A stretch of DNA of 6,795 nt from Candidatus Falkowbacteria bacterium CG1_02_41_21 (lineage in GTDB: Bacteria; Patescibacteriota; Patescibacteriia; Patescibacteriales; UBA12465): the NCBI GenBank assembly GCA_001871235.1, contig MNUV01000059.1, forward strand, positions 1 through 6,795. The letters are read 5' to 3'. The notes below the pieces were generated by a model that did no database searches, had not been told where the DNA came from, and was given only the letters and a program-made list of their open reading frames with translations. Positions 1 to 5,268 of this stretch are shown here, one piece after another. The position numbers and the translations under genes were made by a program. How positions within the stretch are numbered: position 1 is the first letter of the stretch; each line of letters begins with the position of its first letter.

Positions 1-192
1 CTTCTTGCCGCACTCTGGACAAACATAGGTATTATATCCTAAAATGTTCTTATCCCCGCAAGACATTACCTTCTGAACGTTTTCCAGAACAACCGGCCTG
101 ATTAATCCTTTATGTTTAGCGCCAAAGGAAGCCCAGTTTTCTTCGAAGATTTGTTTGATTGTATATTTGGATGTTTGTATGGTCTCAATCAT
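1..192 (-). CDS. IS91-type transposase, N-terminal zinc-binding part (cut by window edge)
   Basis: The first 64 codons are present and the reading frame is open to the left edge. The protein starts MIETIQTSKYTIKQIFEENW. It continues with a segment reading RPVVLENVQKVMSCGDKNILGY and then TYVCPECGKK. Family knowledge: this order (RPVVLENV, a CG pair, GY, then a CPxCG knuckle) is typical of the zinc-ribbon that opens IS91-family transposases, which are HUH-type rolling-circle enzymes. Two cysteine pairs would be expected to bind zinc; the first Cys (in MSCGD) and the CPEC pair are visible and the rest lie outside the window. The ATG at 192 is supported by GGAG (complement of 198-201) at 5 nt spacing. 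The catalytic Y/HUH domain cannot be seen, so it is unknown whether the element is intact. It could be a stand-alone zinc-ribbon fragment. Confidence 0.75.
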   Translation of the reverse strand, partial: MIETIQTSKYTIKQIFEENWASFGAKHKGLIRPVVLENVQKVMSCGDKNILGYNTYVCPECGKK

Positions 193-243
193 AACAACTC
201 CAATTATACAATCTAACAAGGTTTTAAGGAACGATACAGGGTT

Positions 244-271
244 AAAAAAGCCAGCACTTGTTAGTGCTGGC
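244..271 (-). terminator. Intrinsic terminator-like hairpin upstream of the IS91-type gene
   Basis: A perfect 9-bp stem (GCCAGCACT at 250-258, AGTGCTGGC at 263-271) closes a TGTT loop. Read on the minus strand it is followed by six U (244-249), the form of a Rho-independent terminator. No minus-strand gene ends just upstream, because the tRNA next door lies on the plus strand. It may be a second stop for the PurH-like gene transcript, or a read-through block or end structure belonging to the IS element. Confidence 0.6.
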
Positions 272-286
272 CTATTTTATTGGCTC

Positions 287-315
287 TGGACAAATGTCCG
301 GTAATAATTTATTAT
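287..315 (+). promoter_or_regulatory. Promoter of tRNA-Thr
   Basis: A -35 box TGGACA (287-292, 5 of 6 consensus bases) and a -10 box TATTAT (310-315, 5 of 6) are separated by exactly 17 nt. The predicted start is near 322, about 9 nt before the tRNA. The -35 box overlaps a short inverted repeat, GGACA-AA-TGTCC at 288-299, which could be a protein site or chance. Confidence 0.55.
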
Positions 316-330
316 ACCAAAGTATCTTTG

Positions 331-403
331 GCCGTCTTAGCTCAGCTGGTAGAGCAGCTGTCTTGTAAACAGCAGGTCGTCGGTTCGAATCCGACAGGCG
401 GCT
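331..403 (+). tRNA. tRNA-Thr(TGT)
   Basis: The full cloverleaf can be folded by eye. The acceptor stem pairs 331-337 with 396-402 with one G-U pair. The D-stem is GCTC (340-343) with GAGC (352-355). The anticodon stem is GCTGT (357-361) with ACAGC (369-373), around the loop CTTGTAA. The T-stem is GTCGG (379-383) with CCGAC (391-395), around TTCGAAT. Anticodon TGT at 364-366 reads ACA (Thr). The discriminator base is T at 403. CCA is not encoded (CAG follows), so the end must be added by tRNA nucleotidyltransferase. It has its own promoter and terminator, so it is a single-gene unit. Confidence 0.95.
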
Positions 404-413
404 CAGGTAATTT

Positions 414-443
414 AAAAGCGCTTATCTTTTAGTAAGCGCTTTT
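414..443. terminator. Bidirectional terminator between tRNA-Thr and the PurH-like gene
   Basis: AAGCGCTTA (416-424) pairs perfectly with TAAGCGCTT (433-441), extended by A-T pairs to 414/443, around an 8-nt loop. On the plus strand the stem runs into a T-tract (440-445), which ends tRNA-Thr. On the minus strand the tract is only four U, but the hairpin sits 18 nt after the stop of the PurH-like gene and can serve that convergent transcript too. Confidence 0.8.
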
Positions 444-460
444 TTGTTTGGTGGCAAAGT

Positions 461-1654
461 TTAATGATTAAAAAATCCTCTACCTTTAGCGTCGGGAATC
501 AGATAAAGAGCCATTCCTCTTTGTTGGCAAAAATCTATAACCTCCTTATCCCTGATTGAACCGCTGGTGCTAATAATTGCTTTAATTCCGGCTAGGGCTA
601 AGACTTCCGGGCCATCAATGTAGGGGAAGAAACTGTCGCTGGAAGCGGCGGCTCCTCTTAAGTCATGATTATTGTCATCGCCTAGTTCAAAGGCCAGCTT
701 GGCGCCTCTAACTCGAGATTGTTGTCCAACCCCATTAGCTAAAAGTTGTCCGTCTTTGACGATGGTGATGGTATTGCTGTTGCTGGTATCACTGATGGCT
801 TTGGCTAGCAACATATCGTCCTCTTCGGTAATAGTCGCTTCACCGTACTTTTTTAAATCAGGACTAGCCAGATCCAAAATAAAAGTATAGTTCGGTTGGA
901 GCAAGAAACCGCCGCGAACATATCGAACAATTATTTCTTCATCCACCCTCCATCGATTCAACTCGGCCAGTTTTTGATTAGCAATAAAGCGGCATTTATC
1001 ACCCTTGCGTTTTAAAAGATCAATTGCTTCAGGCGTAAAATCGGGAGCGATAATCCCATCCAATAAACGACGGTTTTCGGTGGCATGTGTCAATAATAGT
1101 TCGGCTGTTTCGGCCTTAATCGGAAAATTAACCATCACCAATCCGCCGAATAGGGCCGTCGGATCGCCAGTCACCATTTTTTTAATAGCGCTTGATTGAT
1201 CATGCGATACTCCGACACCGCAAGCATTGCCATGCTTAACCCCAATCGCTATTTTGGGAACTATGCCGTGATTAATGTCAAAGGTGGCGGCGATGTGAGT
1301 TATGGTTTGAAGTAATCGATCCAGGTCACCGTAATTGTTGTAACTGGGTGCAGTGCCGGATATTAATTTGAATTTATCCAAACCGAGGGGGTCGTCTAGG
1401 TCTCTGGTGTAAAGAGCTGCTGAAGATTGATAGGCATTCTCACCATATTTGCAAGCAGCAAATTTTATTCCGGAGAAACCATAGTATTCTTCGTCGGTGA
1501 GGGAATTAATTCTGACAACTGGCAGACCGATGTCGGTTAAAACTTTGGCTGTTTCTTCAGAAGAAATAATTTCAAAGCCAGCATCGGATAATTTTTGAAT
1601 TAACTCGGTGACTTTGTCGTCTTCGGCGATGTTAACAAAAGCAAATTTTCTCAT
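461..1654 (-). CDS. purH: PurH-like AICAR transformylase with a mostly deleted IMP cyclohydrolase region
   Basis: Predicted to transfer a formyl group from 10-formyltetrahydrofolate to AICAR, giving FAICAR, the penultimate step of purine synthesis in the cytoplasm. Numbered from the chosen start (397 residues), the transformylase landmarks appear in order: KYGENAYQ (69-76, family RYGENPHQ), SYNN (104-107), KHGNACG (140-146, the catalytic Lys-His pair), GDPTALFGG (163-171), RGGFLLQ (247-253), GVGQQSR (308-314), SSDSFFPY (338-345), SGSIRD (364-369). Typical bifunctional PurH has about 510-530 residues. Here only about 60 residues resembling the start of the MGS-like cyclohydrolase fold precede KYGEN, and the KTLHPKIHGG region is absent. 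Cyclohydrolase activity is therefore unlikely (inference). Two ATGs are possible: the one at 1660 abuts AGAAAGG, while the one at 1654 has it 6 nt upstream, so 1654 is preferred. The gene is monocistronic and ends at a bidirectional hairpin. Confidence 0.85.
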   Translation of the reverse strand: MRKFAFVNIAEDDKVTELIQKLSDAGFEIISSEETAKVLTDIGLPVVRINSLTDEEYYGFSGIKFAACKYGENAYQSSAALYTRDLDDPLGLDKFKLISGTAPSYNNYGDLDRLLQTITHIAATFDINHGIVPKIAIGVKHGNACGVGVSHDQSSAIKKMVTGDPTALFGGLVMVNFPIKAETAELLLTHATENRRLLDGIIAPDFTPEAIDLLKRKGDKCRFIANQKLAELNRWRVDEEIIVRYVRGGFLLQPNYTFILDLASPDLKKYGEATITEEDDMLLAKAISDTSNSNTITIVKDGQLLANGVGQQSRVRGAKLAFELGDDNNHDLRGAAASSDSFFPYIDGPEVLALAGIKAIISTSGSIRDKEVIDFCQQRGMALYLIPDAKGRGFFNH

Positions 1655-1735
1655 GGGCATCCTTTCTGTTTTTTGGTTATTATTAGTATTTGTGAAAAAA
1701 CGATTTAAGCCAATTAAATTGAAATTAGCGTTTGT

Positions 1736-1763
1736 ATCTTAACATTTGGTTTATTTTTGTCAA
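1736..1763 (-). promoter_or_regulatory. Putative promoter of the PurH-like gene
   Basis: On the minus strand a perfect TTGACA (complement of 1758-1763) is followed after 16 nt by TAAGAT (complement of 1736-1741; the key first, second and last bases match TATAAT). The predicted start near 1729 gives a leader of about 75 nt. The inverted repeat CAATG-GT-CATTG at 1761-1772 touches the -35 box and could be an operator, but it is short. No purine or folate riboswitch core is apparent in the leader. Confidence 0.45.
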
Positions 1764-1772
1764 TGGTCATTG

Positions 1773-1885
1773 CCAAGGAATTATCATCGACCTTCTTTCT
1801 GCTATTGTTACTTGACTCATGACTTATTATTTAATAATCTAAAATATAAATAGAACTAAATGTCGTACCTAAACAATAAGCAATT
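1773..1885 (+). promoter_or_regulatory. Upstream region of the pseudogene, possible weak promoter
   Basis: This AT-rich stretch lies between divergent units. TTGACT (1812-1817), a 17-nt spacer and TAATCT (1835-1840) form a possible but poor sigma70 promoter facing the pseudogene. ATTATT-T-AATAAT around 1826-1838 is an inverted repeat inside it. I see no open reading frame or RNA gene here. Confidence 0.25.
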
Positions 1886-2619
1886 ATGATATTAGATTTA
1901 ATTCTTAAAGAAAATATTTATTTTCTGAAGATTCACCAAAAATTTTTTTAAATGAATCCACTCCAATTAACTTATTTCAAGTTGATTCTCCTTTGATGCA
2001 GAAGTATTCCTATTTGGGATTATTTCATATTAATGGCGATCAATTTGGATTTGGTGGCTGCTTTCAAAAACAAAAAAGAGGAAAATAATTATGTCTTTTA
2101 TACCTTTAGTTTTTCGAAGCAAGATGATAGTTTGGCTATGAGGAGAATGCTGTTAACCATGTATCTTGCCACGTATTATGTGGTAGAGCAAATGTTCTAT
2201 CACCGAGAATTTTTTTCGGAGGGAATTTGGGATGACCAAGCTTTTTCTTTCGTGATTTTTGATGGTGGCGGTCCGATGAACAGTTATTCCTTGGGCGGAC
2301 AGTTGTACCCCTGGTTTAAAACAAAACTGGGTGGCTTAAACGATAAAGATTTGGGGAGGTTAAACGAATCGTATCCCCTGAATTAAATCGAGTATCTAGT
2401 TATTTCTATCAGAAAGAAATATCTTATGGCCAGATCACAATTTTATGAGAATCTTTTTTTGTTCAAGTAAATAGGGATGGTCGTTGGATATTATGGGGAA
2501 AGAAACGAGATATTAATCGGTCGGAGGAATTTGATTCGCATAACATTGATTTTCGCTCTGATCAAGAATTATGCTTTGCGGCTATAATTGCCGTTAATAC
2601 TTGGTTGCGGGAAAATTAA
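1886..2619 (+). pseudogene. Decayed gene for a ~244-residue protein of unknown family
   Basis: Four collinear coding pieces read as one protein if three frame changes and one stop are repaired. Piece 1 begins MILDLILKENIYF (ATG 1886). A one-base loss near the T-run 1921-1924 leads to piece 2 (about 1924-2060, containing KYSYLGLFHINGDQFGFGG). A frame change in the A-rich stretch 2062-2086 leads to piece 3 (to 2386, containing MRRMLLTMYLATYYVVEQ and FVIFDGGGPMNSYSLGGQ). A shift at the C-run 2375-2378 leads to piece 4 (2380-2619, containing GRWILWGKKRD, ending AVNTWLREN). Piece 4 holds an in-frame TGA at 2446-2448. The net change is one base, and 735 nt would give 244 codons plus stop. A terminator follows 4 nt after the last stop. 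I do not recognise the family. No signal peptide or clear membrane segment is visible; it is rich in aromatic residues. The 117-codon open frame from ATG 2033 is only the longest surviving piece. Confidence 0.7.
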
Positions 2620-2622
2620 AAC

Positions 2623-2654
2623 AAAAAAGAACTAATCAAAATTAGTTCTTTTTT
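2623..2654. terminator. Strong bidirectional terminator shared by the pseudogene and the fmt/tRNA-Glu unit
   Basis: A perfect 14-bp stem (AAAAAAGAACTAAT at 2623-2636, ATTAGTTCTTTTTT at 2641-2654) has a CAAA loop. A-runs on one arm and T-runs on the other give a U-tract in both directions. It lies 4 nt after the pseudogene stop on the plus strand and 9 nt after the 3' end of tRNA-Glu on the minus strand. It separates two convergent units. Confidence 0.9.
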
Positions 2655-2662
2655 CTTGCCTG

Positions 2663-2734
2663 TAGCCTCTAGGAGAGTCGAACTCCTGTTGCATGGTTGA
2701 GAACCATGTGTCCTAACCGTTAGACGAAGAGGCC
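2663..2734 (-). tRNA. tRNA-Glu(CTC)
   Basis: On the minus strand the cloverleaf folds fully. The acceptor stem is GGCCTCT with AGAGGCT (first pair G-U). The D-stem is GTCT with GGAC. The anticodon stem is CATGG with CCATG around the loop TTCTCAA. The T-stem is AGGAG with CTCCT around TTCGACT. Anticodon CTC reads GAG (Glu). The discriminator is A and the next bases are CAG, so CCA is not encoded. Its 5' end lies only 5 nt after the fmt stop codon, with no room for a promoter between them. It is probably cut out of the def-fmt transcript by RNase P unless a promoter lies inside fmt. Confidence 0.93.
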
Positions 2735-2739
2735 AATAG

Positions 2740-3702
2740 CTATTTCAAAATGTTGCCGATAATACTTTGATTGCCGCATAGGAAGGAATCCACCTCCATG
2801 ACTTTACGACCCTCAAGTTGTAACTTTATAATAACCAAAGCATTTTGTCCACATTGGACCGCTAAAGCGTTTTCGTATATGAATAATTGGCCGATTTTGT
2901 ATCTATTGATTTTAAGCGGTTGGGGTCGGACTGCCCACAGTTTAAATAGAACCTGATTAATTTTTAATCCTTCATCGGTTAAATATCCATAAGCTCCGGG
3001 CCAAGGATTAAAAGCTCTGATTAACCTCTCAATTTCTTCAGCGCTCTGATGCCAATTAATATGGCCATCTTCTTTTTTGAGCATTTTAACATAGCTGGCA
3101 TAGCGGGAATTTTGTTTTTTCGGCCTTAATCCGCCCTTAATGTATTTTTTCAAAGTTTTGATCAGTAACTTGGCTCCGAGTTCGGCCAATTTGTCATGCA
3201 GAGAAGAAGCAGTTTCATCCTTGGTAAGTTTTATTTTCTTCTTGACCAGAATCGGTCCGGTATCTAAGTTCTCATCCATTTTCATAATAGTCACGCCACT
3301 ATATTTTTCTCCATGTAAGATTGGGGCTTGCAGGCAAGCAGCGCCGCGATATTTGGGGAGCAGAGAACCATGCACATTGATACAGCCGTATTGAGGAATA
3401 TTTAAAATAGAAATCGGGATAATTTGACCGTAGGCGGCGACTACTATGAGGTCCGGCTTTAATTCTCTGATTAGGGTTACTTCATGGCGGATTTTTTCCG
3501 GCTGGCAGATTGTTAACTGGTATTTTTGCGCTACTTTTTTAATGGCGGAAGTGGCCGGTTCCAGGCCTCGCCCGACTTTCTTATCGGGTTGGGTAACCAC
3601 GGCGATGATATCAAAAAAGTCGCTGTTTAAAAGCGCTTCCAAGGCTCGGGCCCCGAATTCGGGAGTGCCCATAAAAATAGTTCTAATCGGTTTATTTTCC
3701 AT
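2740..3702 (-). CDS. fmt: Methionyl-tRNA formyltransferase
   Basis: Transfers a formyl group from 10-formyltetrahydrofolate to the amino group of Met on initiator tRNA, in the cytoplasm. The protein has 320 residues against about 315 in E. coli. The N-terminal formyltransferase fold shows IRTIFMGTPEFG (6-17), QPDKKVGRG (38-46), AYGQIIP (90-96), the catalytic N109 and H111 in INVHGSLLPKYRGAA, and D147 in ENLDTGP. The family SLLPRYRGAAPIQ has C instead of P here (GAACLQ). The C-terminal tRNA-binding domain contains the conserved FNPWPGAYG (231-239). The ATG at 3702 is preferred because its product, MENKPIRTIFMGTPEFG, matches the family start; a TTG at 3717 would add five residues. The ATG lies inside the end of def (11-nt overlap) without a Shine-Dalgarno sequence, which suggests translational coupling. 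It ends with TAG, the only TAG stop in the window. Confidence 0.96.
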   Translation of the reverse strand: MENKPIRTIFMGTPEFGARALEALLNSDFFDIIAVVTQPDKKVGRGLEPATSAIKKVAQKYQLTICQPEKIRHEVTLIRELKPDLIVVAAYGQIIPISILNIPQYGCINVHGSLLPKYRGAACLQAPILHGEKYSGVTIMKMDENLDTGPILVKKKIKLTKDETASSLHDKLAELGAKLLIKTLKKYIKGGLRPKKQNSRYASYVKMLKKEDGHINWHQSAEEIERLIRAFNPWPGAYGYLTDEGLKINQVLFKLWAVRPQPLKINRYKIGQLFIYENALAVQCGQNALVIIKLQLEGRKVMEVDSFLCGNQSIIGNILK

Positions 3703-4168
3703 GGTATAGTTTATCAATGAATAAGATGCCGTCTAAGTGATCGGTTTCGTGTTGGATGATACGAGCCAAGATATTTTCAGCGGAAATTTTTTGTTTTTTG
3801 CCCTTGGCGTTTAGATACAAACATTGGACTTTCTTGTGTCGTTCCACGTTGCCAAAAATAATATTACCGTTCTTATCCAAGACGGACAGACAACCTTCTT
3901 CATTGACATCTTTCGCCCAGGATTTTTTGGTAATTTGCGGATTGATCATGATTATTATTTTCTCTTCATCGCGCAGGGCCAGTAATTGGACGTTTTCGCC
4001 GACTTGAGGCGCGGCCAGTCCGGCGCCGTCTTTGGTTATCATGGTTTTGGCCAGATTAGAAATCAAACTCTGGATTTTAGAGCTGTTTATTTCCTCCGCT
4101 GTCAGCGGTCGAGATTTTTTGCGGAGGATGGGATGGGGGTGATTAAGGATGGGTAAAACTTTAGCCAT
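3692..4168 (-). CDS. def: Peptide deformylase
   Basis: Removes the formyl group from the N-terminal Met of new proteins; a cytoplasmic, ribosome-associated metalloenzyme. At 158 residues it is of usual length for the bacterial class. All three family motifs are present: GAGLAAPQVG (48-57), EEGCLS (90-95) and QHETDHLDG (139-147). By family knowledge C93, H140 and H144 hold the metal (Fe2+ in many), E141 is the catalytic acid/base and Q55 stabilises the intermediate. The N-terminus has the usual ILNHPHPILRKKS pattern. It starts 3 nt after the stop of the 96-residue gene and overlaps fmt by 11 nt, so it sits in the middle of one operon. No clear Shine-Dalgarno sequence precedes it. Pairing with fmt is the classic arrangement for the formyl-methionine cycle. 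Confidence 0.97.
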   Translation of the reverse strand: MAKVLPILNHPHPILRKKSRPLTAEEINSSKIQSLISNLAKTMITKDGAGLAAPQVGENVQLLALRDEEKIIIMINPQITKKSWAKDVNEEGCLSVLDKNGNIIFGNVERHKKVQCLYLNAKGKKQKISAENILARIIQHETDHLDGILFIDKLYHGK

Positions 4169-4171
4169 ATG

Positions 4172-4462
4172 TTATTTATTTTCAGTTTTTTTTTCTTTAG
4201 TTTTTTTCTGGAGTTCTTCCAGGCTCGCCATGACTTTAAAAAAATATTGCCATTTAGATCCGGTCTGACAAAGCTCTTTAGTCTCATTCATGGCTTTTTC
4301 AATGGTATTTTTATGTTGGTCGCGACAGATTTTAAAGACGGCAGAACGTTTAAAGTCTGGGATCCCTAGCTCTTTGATAATTCGCAAAGCTAGATCTTGC
4401 CACTGATAAGCCGGCGGTTTAATGGCGGCCTTGCGCTTTAAAATATCAGCTAAGTTTTCCAT
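4172..4462 (-). CDS. Small hypothetical protein, 96 residues, upstream of def
   Basis: I cannot assign a function. The sequence opens MENLADILKRKAAIKPPAYQ. It has a predicted helical middle with the stretch ELGIPDFKRSAVFKICR (31-47), then IEKAMNETKELCQ (54-66) and SKWQYFFKVM (69-78). The last 18 residues form a Lys/Glu-rich tail (KKTKEKKTENK). There is no signal peptide or membrane segment, so it is probably a cytoplasmic helical protein, and the basic content would allow nucleic-acid binding (inference). It seems a real gene: the ATG at 4462 has AGGA inside the end of the preceding gene, 7 nt upstream, and it fits between neighbours with 4-nt and 3-nt gaps. My impression that similar small proteins occur in CPR genomes is from memory and unchecked. 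Confidence 0.75.
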   Translation of the reverse strand: MENLADILKRKAAIKPPAYQWQDLALRIIKELGIPDFKRSAVFKICRDQHKNTIEKAMNETKELCQTGSKWQYFFKVMASLEELQKKTKEKKTENK

Positions 4463-4466
4463 AGTT

Positions 4467-5264
4467 TTATCCTATAATATTCATGGCCATAGTCAAATAG
4501 CCGATACCTATTTCGTCTTGATAAGAGAGGACTTTGGGTTCATATTCCAGGCCGTCTAAAATTCCCAAAAGAATACAAATTGATTTCAGGCCGCACTCCA
4601 TGGCGTCTTTAATTAATTTTTCATCCATTTGTAAAACATTTTCACTGGCACTCTCCGGCTGATTTAAATATTCTATTAACTTGTTATCAAATTTGGCTCC
4701 TTTGGCGCTATAGCCTCCGGGCGAACTGCGTTTTAGGCGATGAGACAAGTCGGCCGAAGCGATTACGGCTATTTTTTTGTTTTGGCTAATAATAATATTT
4801 TTTAGAGCTTGGCCCAAAGCCAAATGACTTTGCCGATCGGAATTAGCGTGTGATAGGCTGATTATTTTAATATCTTTGAGGACCGGGGATAAAAGTTGCA
4901 GGGGTATGGCTGAGCCATAGTCTAGTTGGGGGTCGCTACTTAGTTGAATGGTAAAGTTATTTTTTAAAGATTCTTTTAATTCATGCGCCAGCACCATGTC
5001 GCCGCCGATTTGACCGCGCGTGGCGAAATCACCGAAATCGCCAAAGCCGATTTGAAATTCTGGAGTGCTGTTTATCAACCAGCCATTTTCCGGAGAATTT
5101 AAATGAGGCGAGATGATAATGATTGATTCTACTTTTTCCGCTTCTAGTTGTTCGGCAATTTTTTGGTATGACTGAGTTGTTTTATCCAAGATTAAATTAT
5201 TAATCTTGCCAATAGCCGGGATTAAGATGGGGGAATGAGGAGTGATGTATGATGAGCTCAGCAT
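4467..5264 (-). CDS. LigB/MEMO-type protein (class III extradiol dioxygenase-like fold)
   Basis: The 265-residue protein fits the fold shared by class III extradiol ring-cleavage dioxygenase B subunits and the AmmeMemoRadiSam system protein B (MEMO1-like). Signs are ITPHSPILIPAIG near the N-terminus (H10), IIISPHLNSP (H54), DYGSAIPLQLL (115-125), IASADLSHR (168-176, H175), GGYSAKGAKFD (183-193) and DEIGIGYLTMA (250-260). In the dioxygenases two His and one Glu bind iron and another His is the base; H10, H54, E251 and H175 are candidates for these roles (inference). No aromatic-degradation genes are nearby, and neither the AMMECR1 domain nor the radical-SAM partner is in the window, so a ring-cleavage role is doubtful and the substrate is unknown. 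It starts 4 nt after the secreted-protein gene and ends 4 nt before the 96-residue gene. The start has no clear Shine-Dalgarno sequence. Confidence 0.8.
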   Translation of the reverse strand: MLSSSYITPHSPILIPAIGKINNLILDKTTQSYQKIAEQLEAEKVESIIIISPHLNSPENGWLINSTPEFQIGFGDFGDFATRGQIGGDMVLAHELKESLKNNFTIQLSSDPQLDYGSAIPLQLLSPVLKDIKIISLSHANSDRQSHLALGQALKNIIISQNKKIAVIASADLSHRLKRSSPGGYSAKGAKFDNKLIEYLNQPESASENVLQMDEKLIKDAMECGLKSICILLGILDGLEYEPKVLSYQDEIGIGYLTMAMNIIG

Positions 5265-5268
5265 ATTA

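Noticed and set aside
203..208. TATAAT just upstream of the transposase start as its -10 box
   Set aside because: It would leave only about 4 nt of leader and cut off the GGAG ribosome site; no fitting -35 box is present.
672..1199. Plus-strand open frames opposite the PurH-like gene
   Set aside because: They lie wholly antisense to a well-supported gene and have no ribosome site or recognisable motif. The same holds for the plus-strand frames opposite fmt and def.
1655..1730. Purine or folate riboswitch in the leader of the PurH-like gene
   Set aside because: The leader is short and AT-rich and no conserved aptamer core or stable multi-stem fold is visible.
2033..2386. 117-codon open frame as an independent gene
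   Set aside because: Coding similarity of style and reading sense continues in other frames on both sides, up to a terminator. The ATG at 2033 is inside the broken gene and has no ribosome site.
2446..2448. In-frame TGA, with no TGA stop among the intact genes, as a sign of UGA recoding (as in some CPR lineages)
   Set aside because: The intact genes contain no internal TGA, which a recoded lineage would use often. The single TGA lies in a gene with three other lesions. Seven stops (six TAA, one TAG) are too few to argue from.
3703..3717. TTG at 3717 as the fmt start
   Set aside because: The ATG at 3702 gives the usual family N-terminus and overlaps the def stop in a way typical of coupling.
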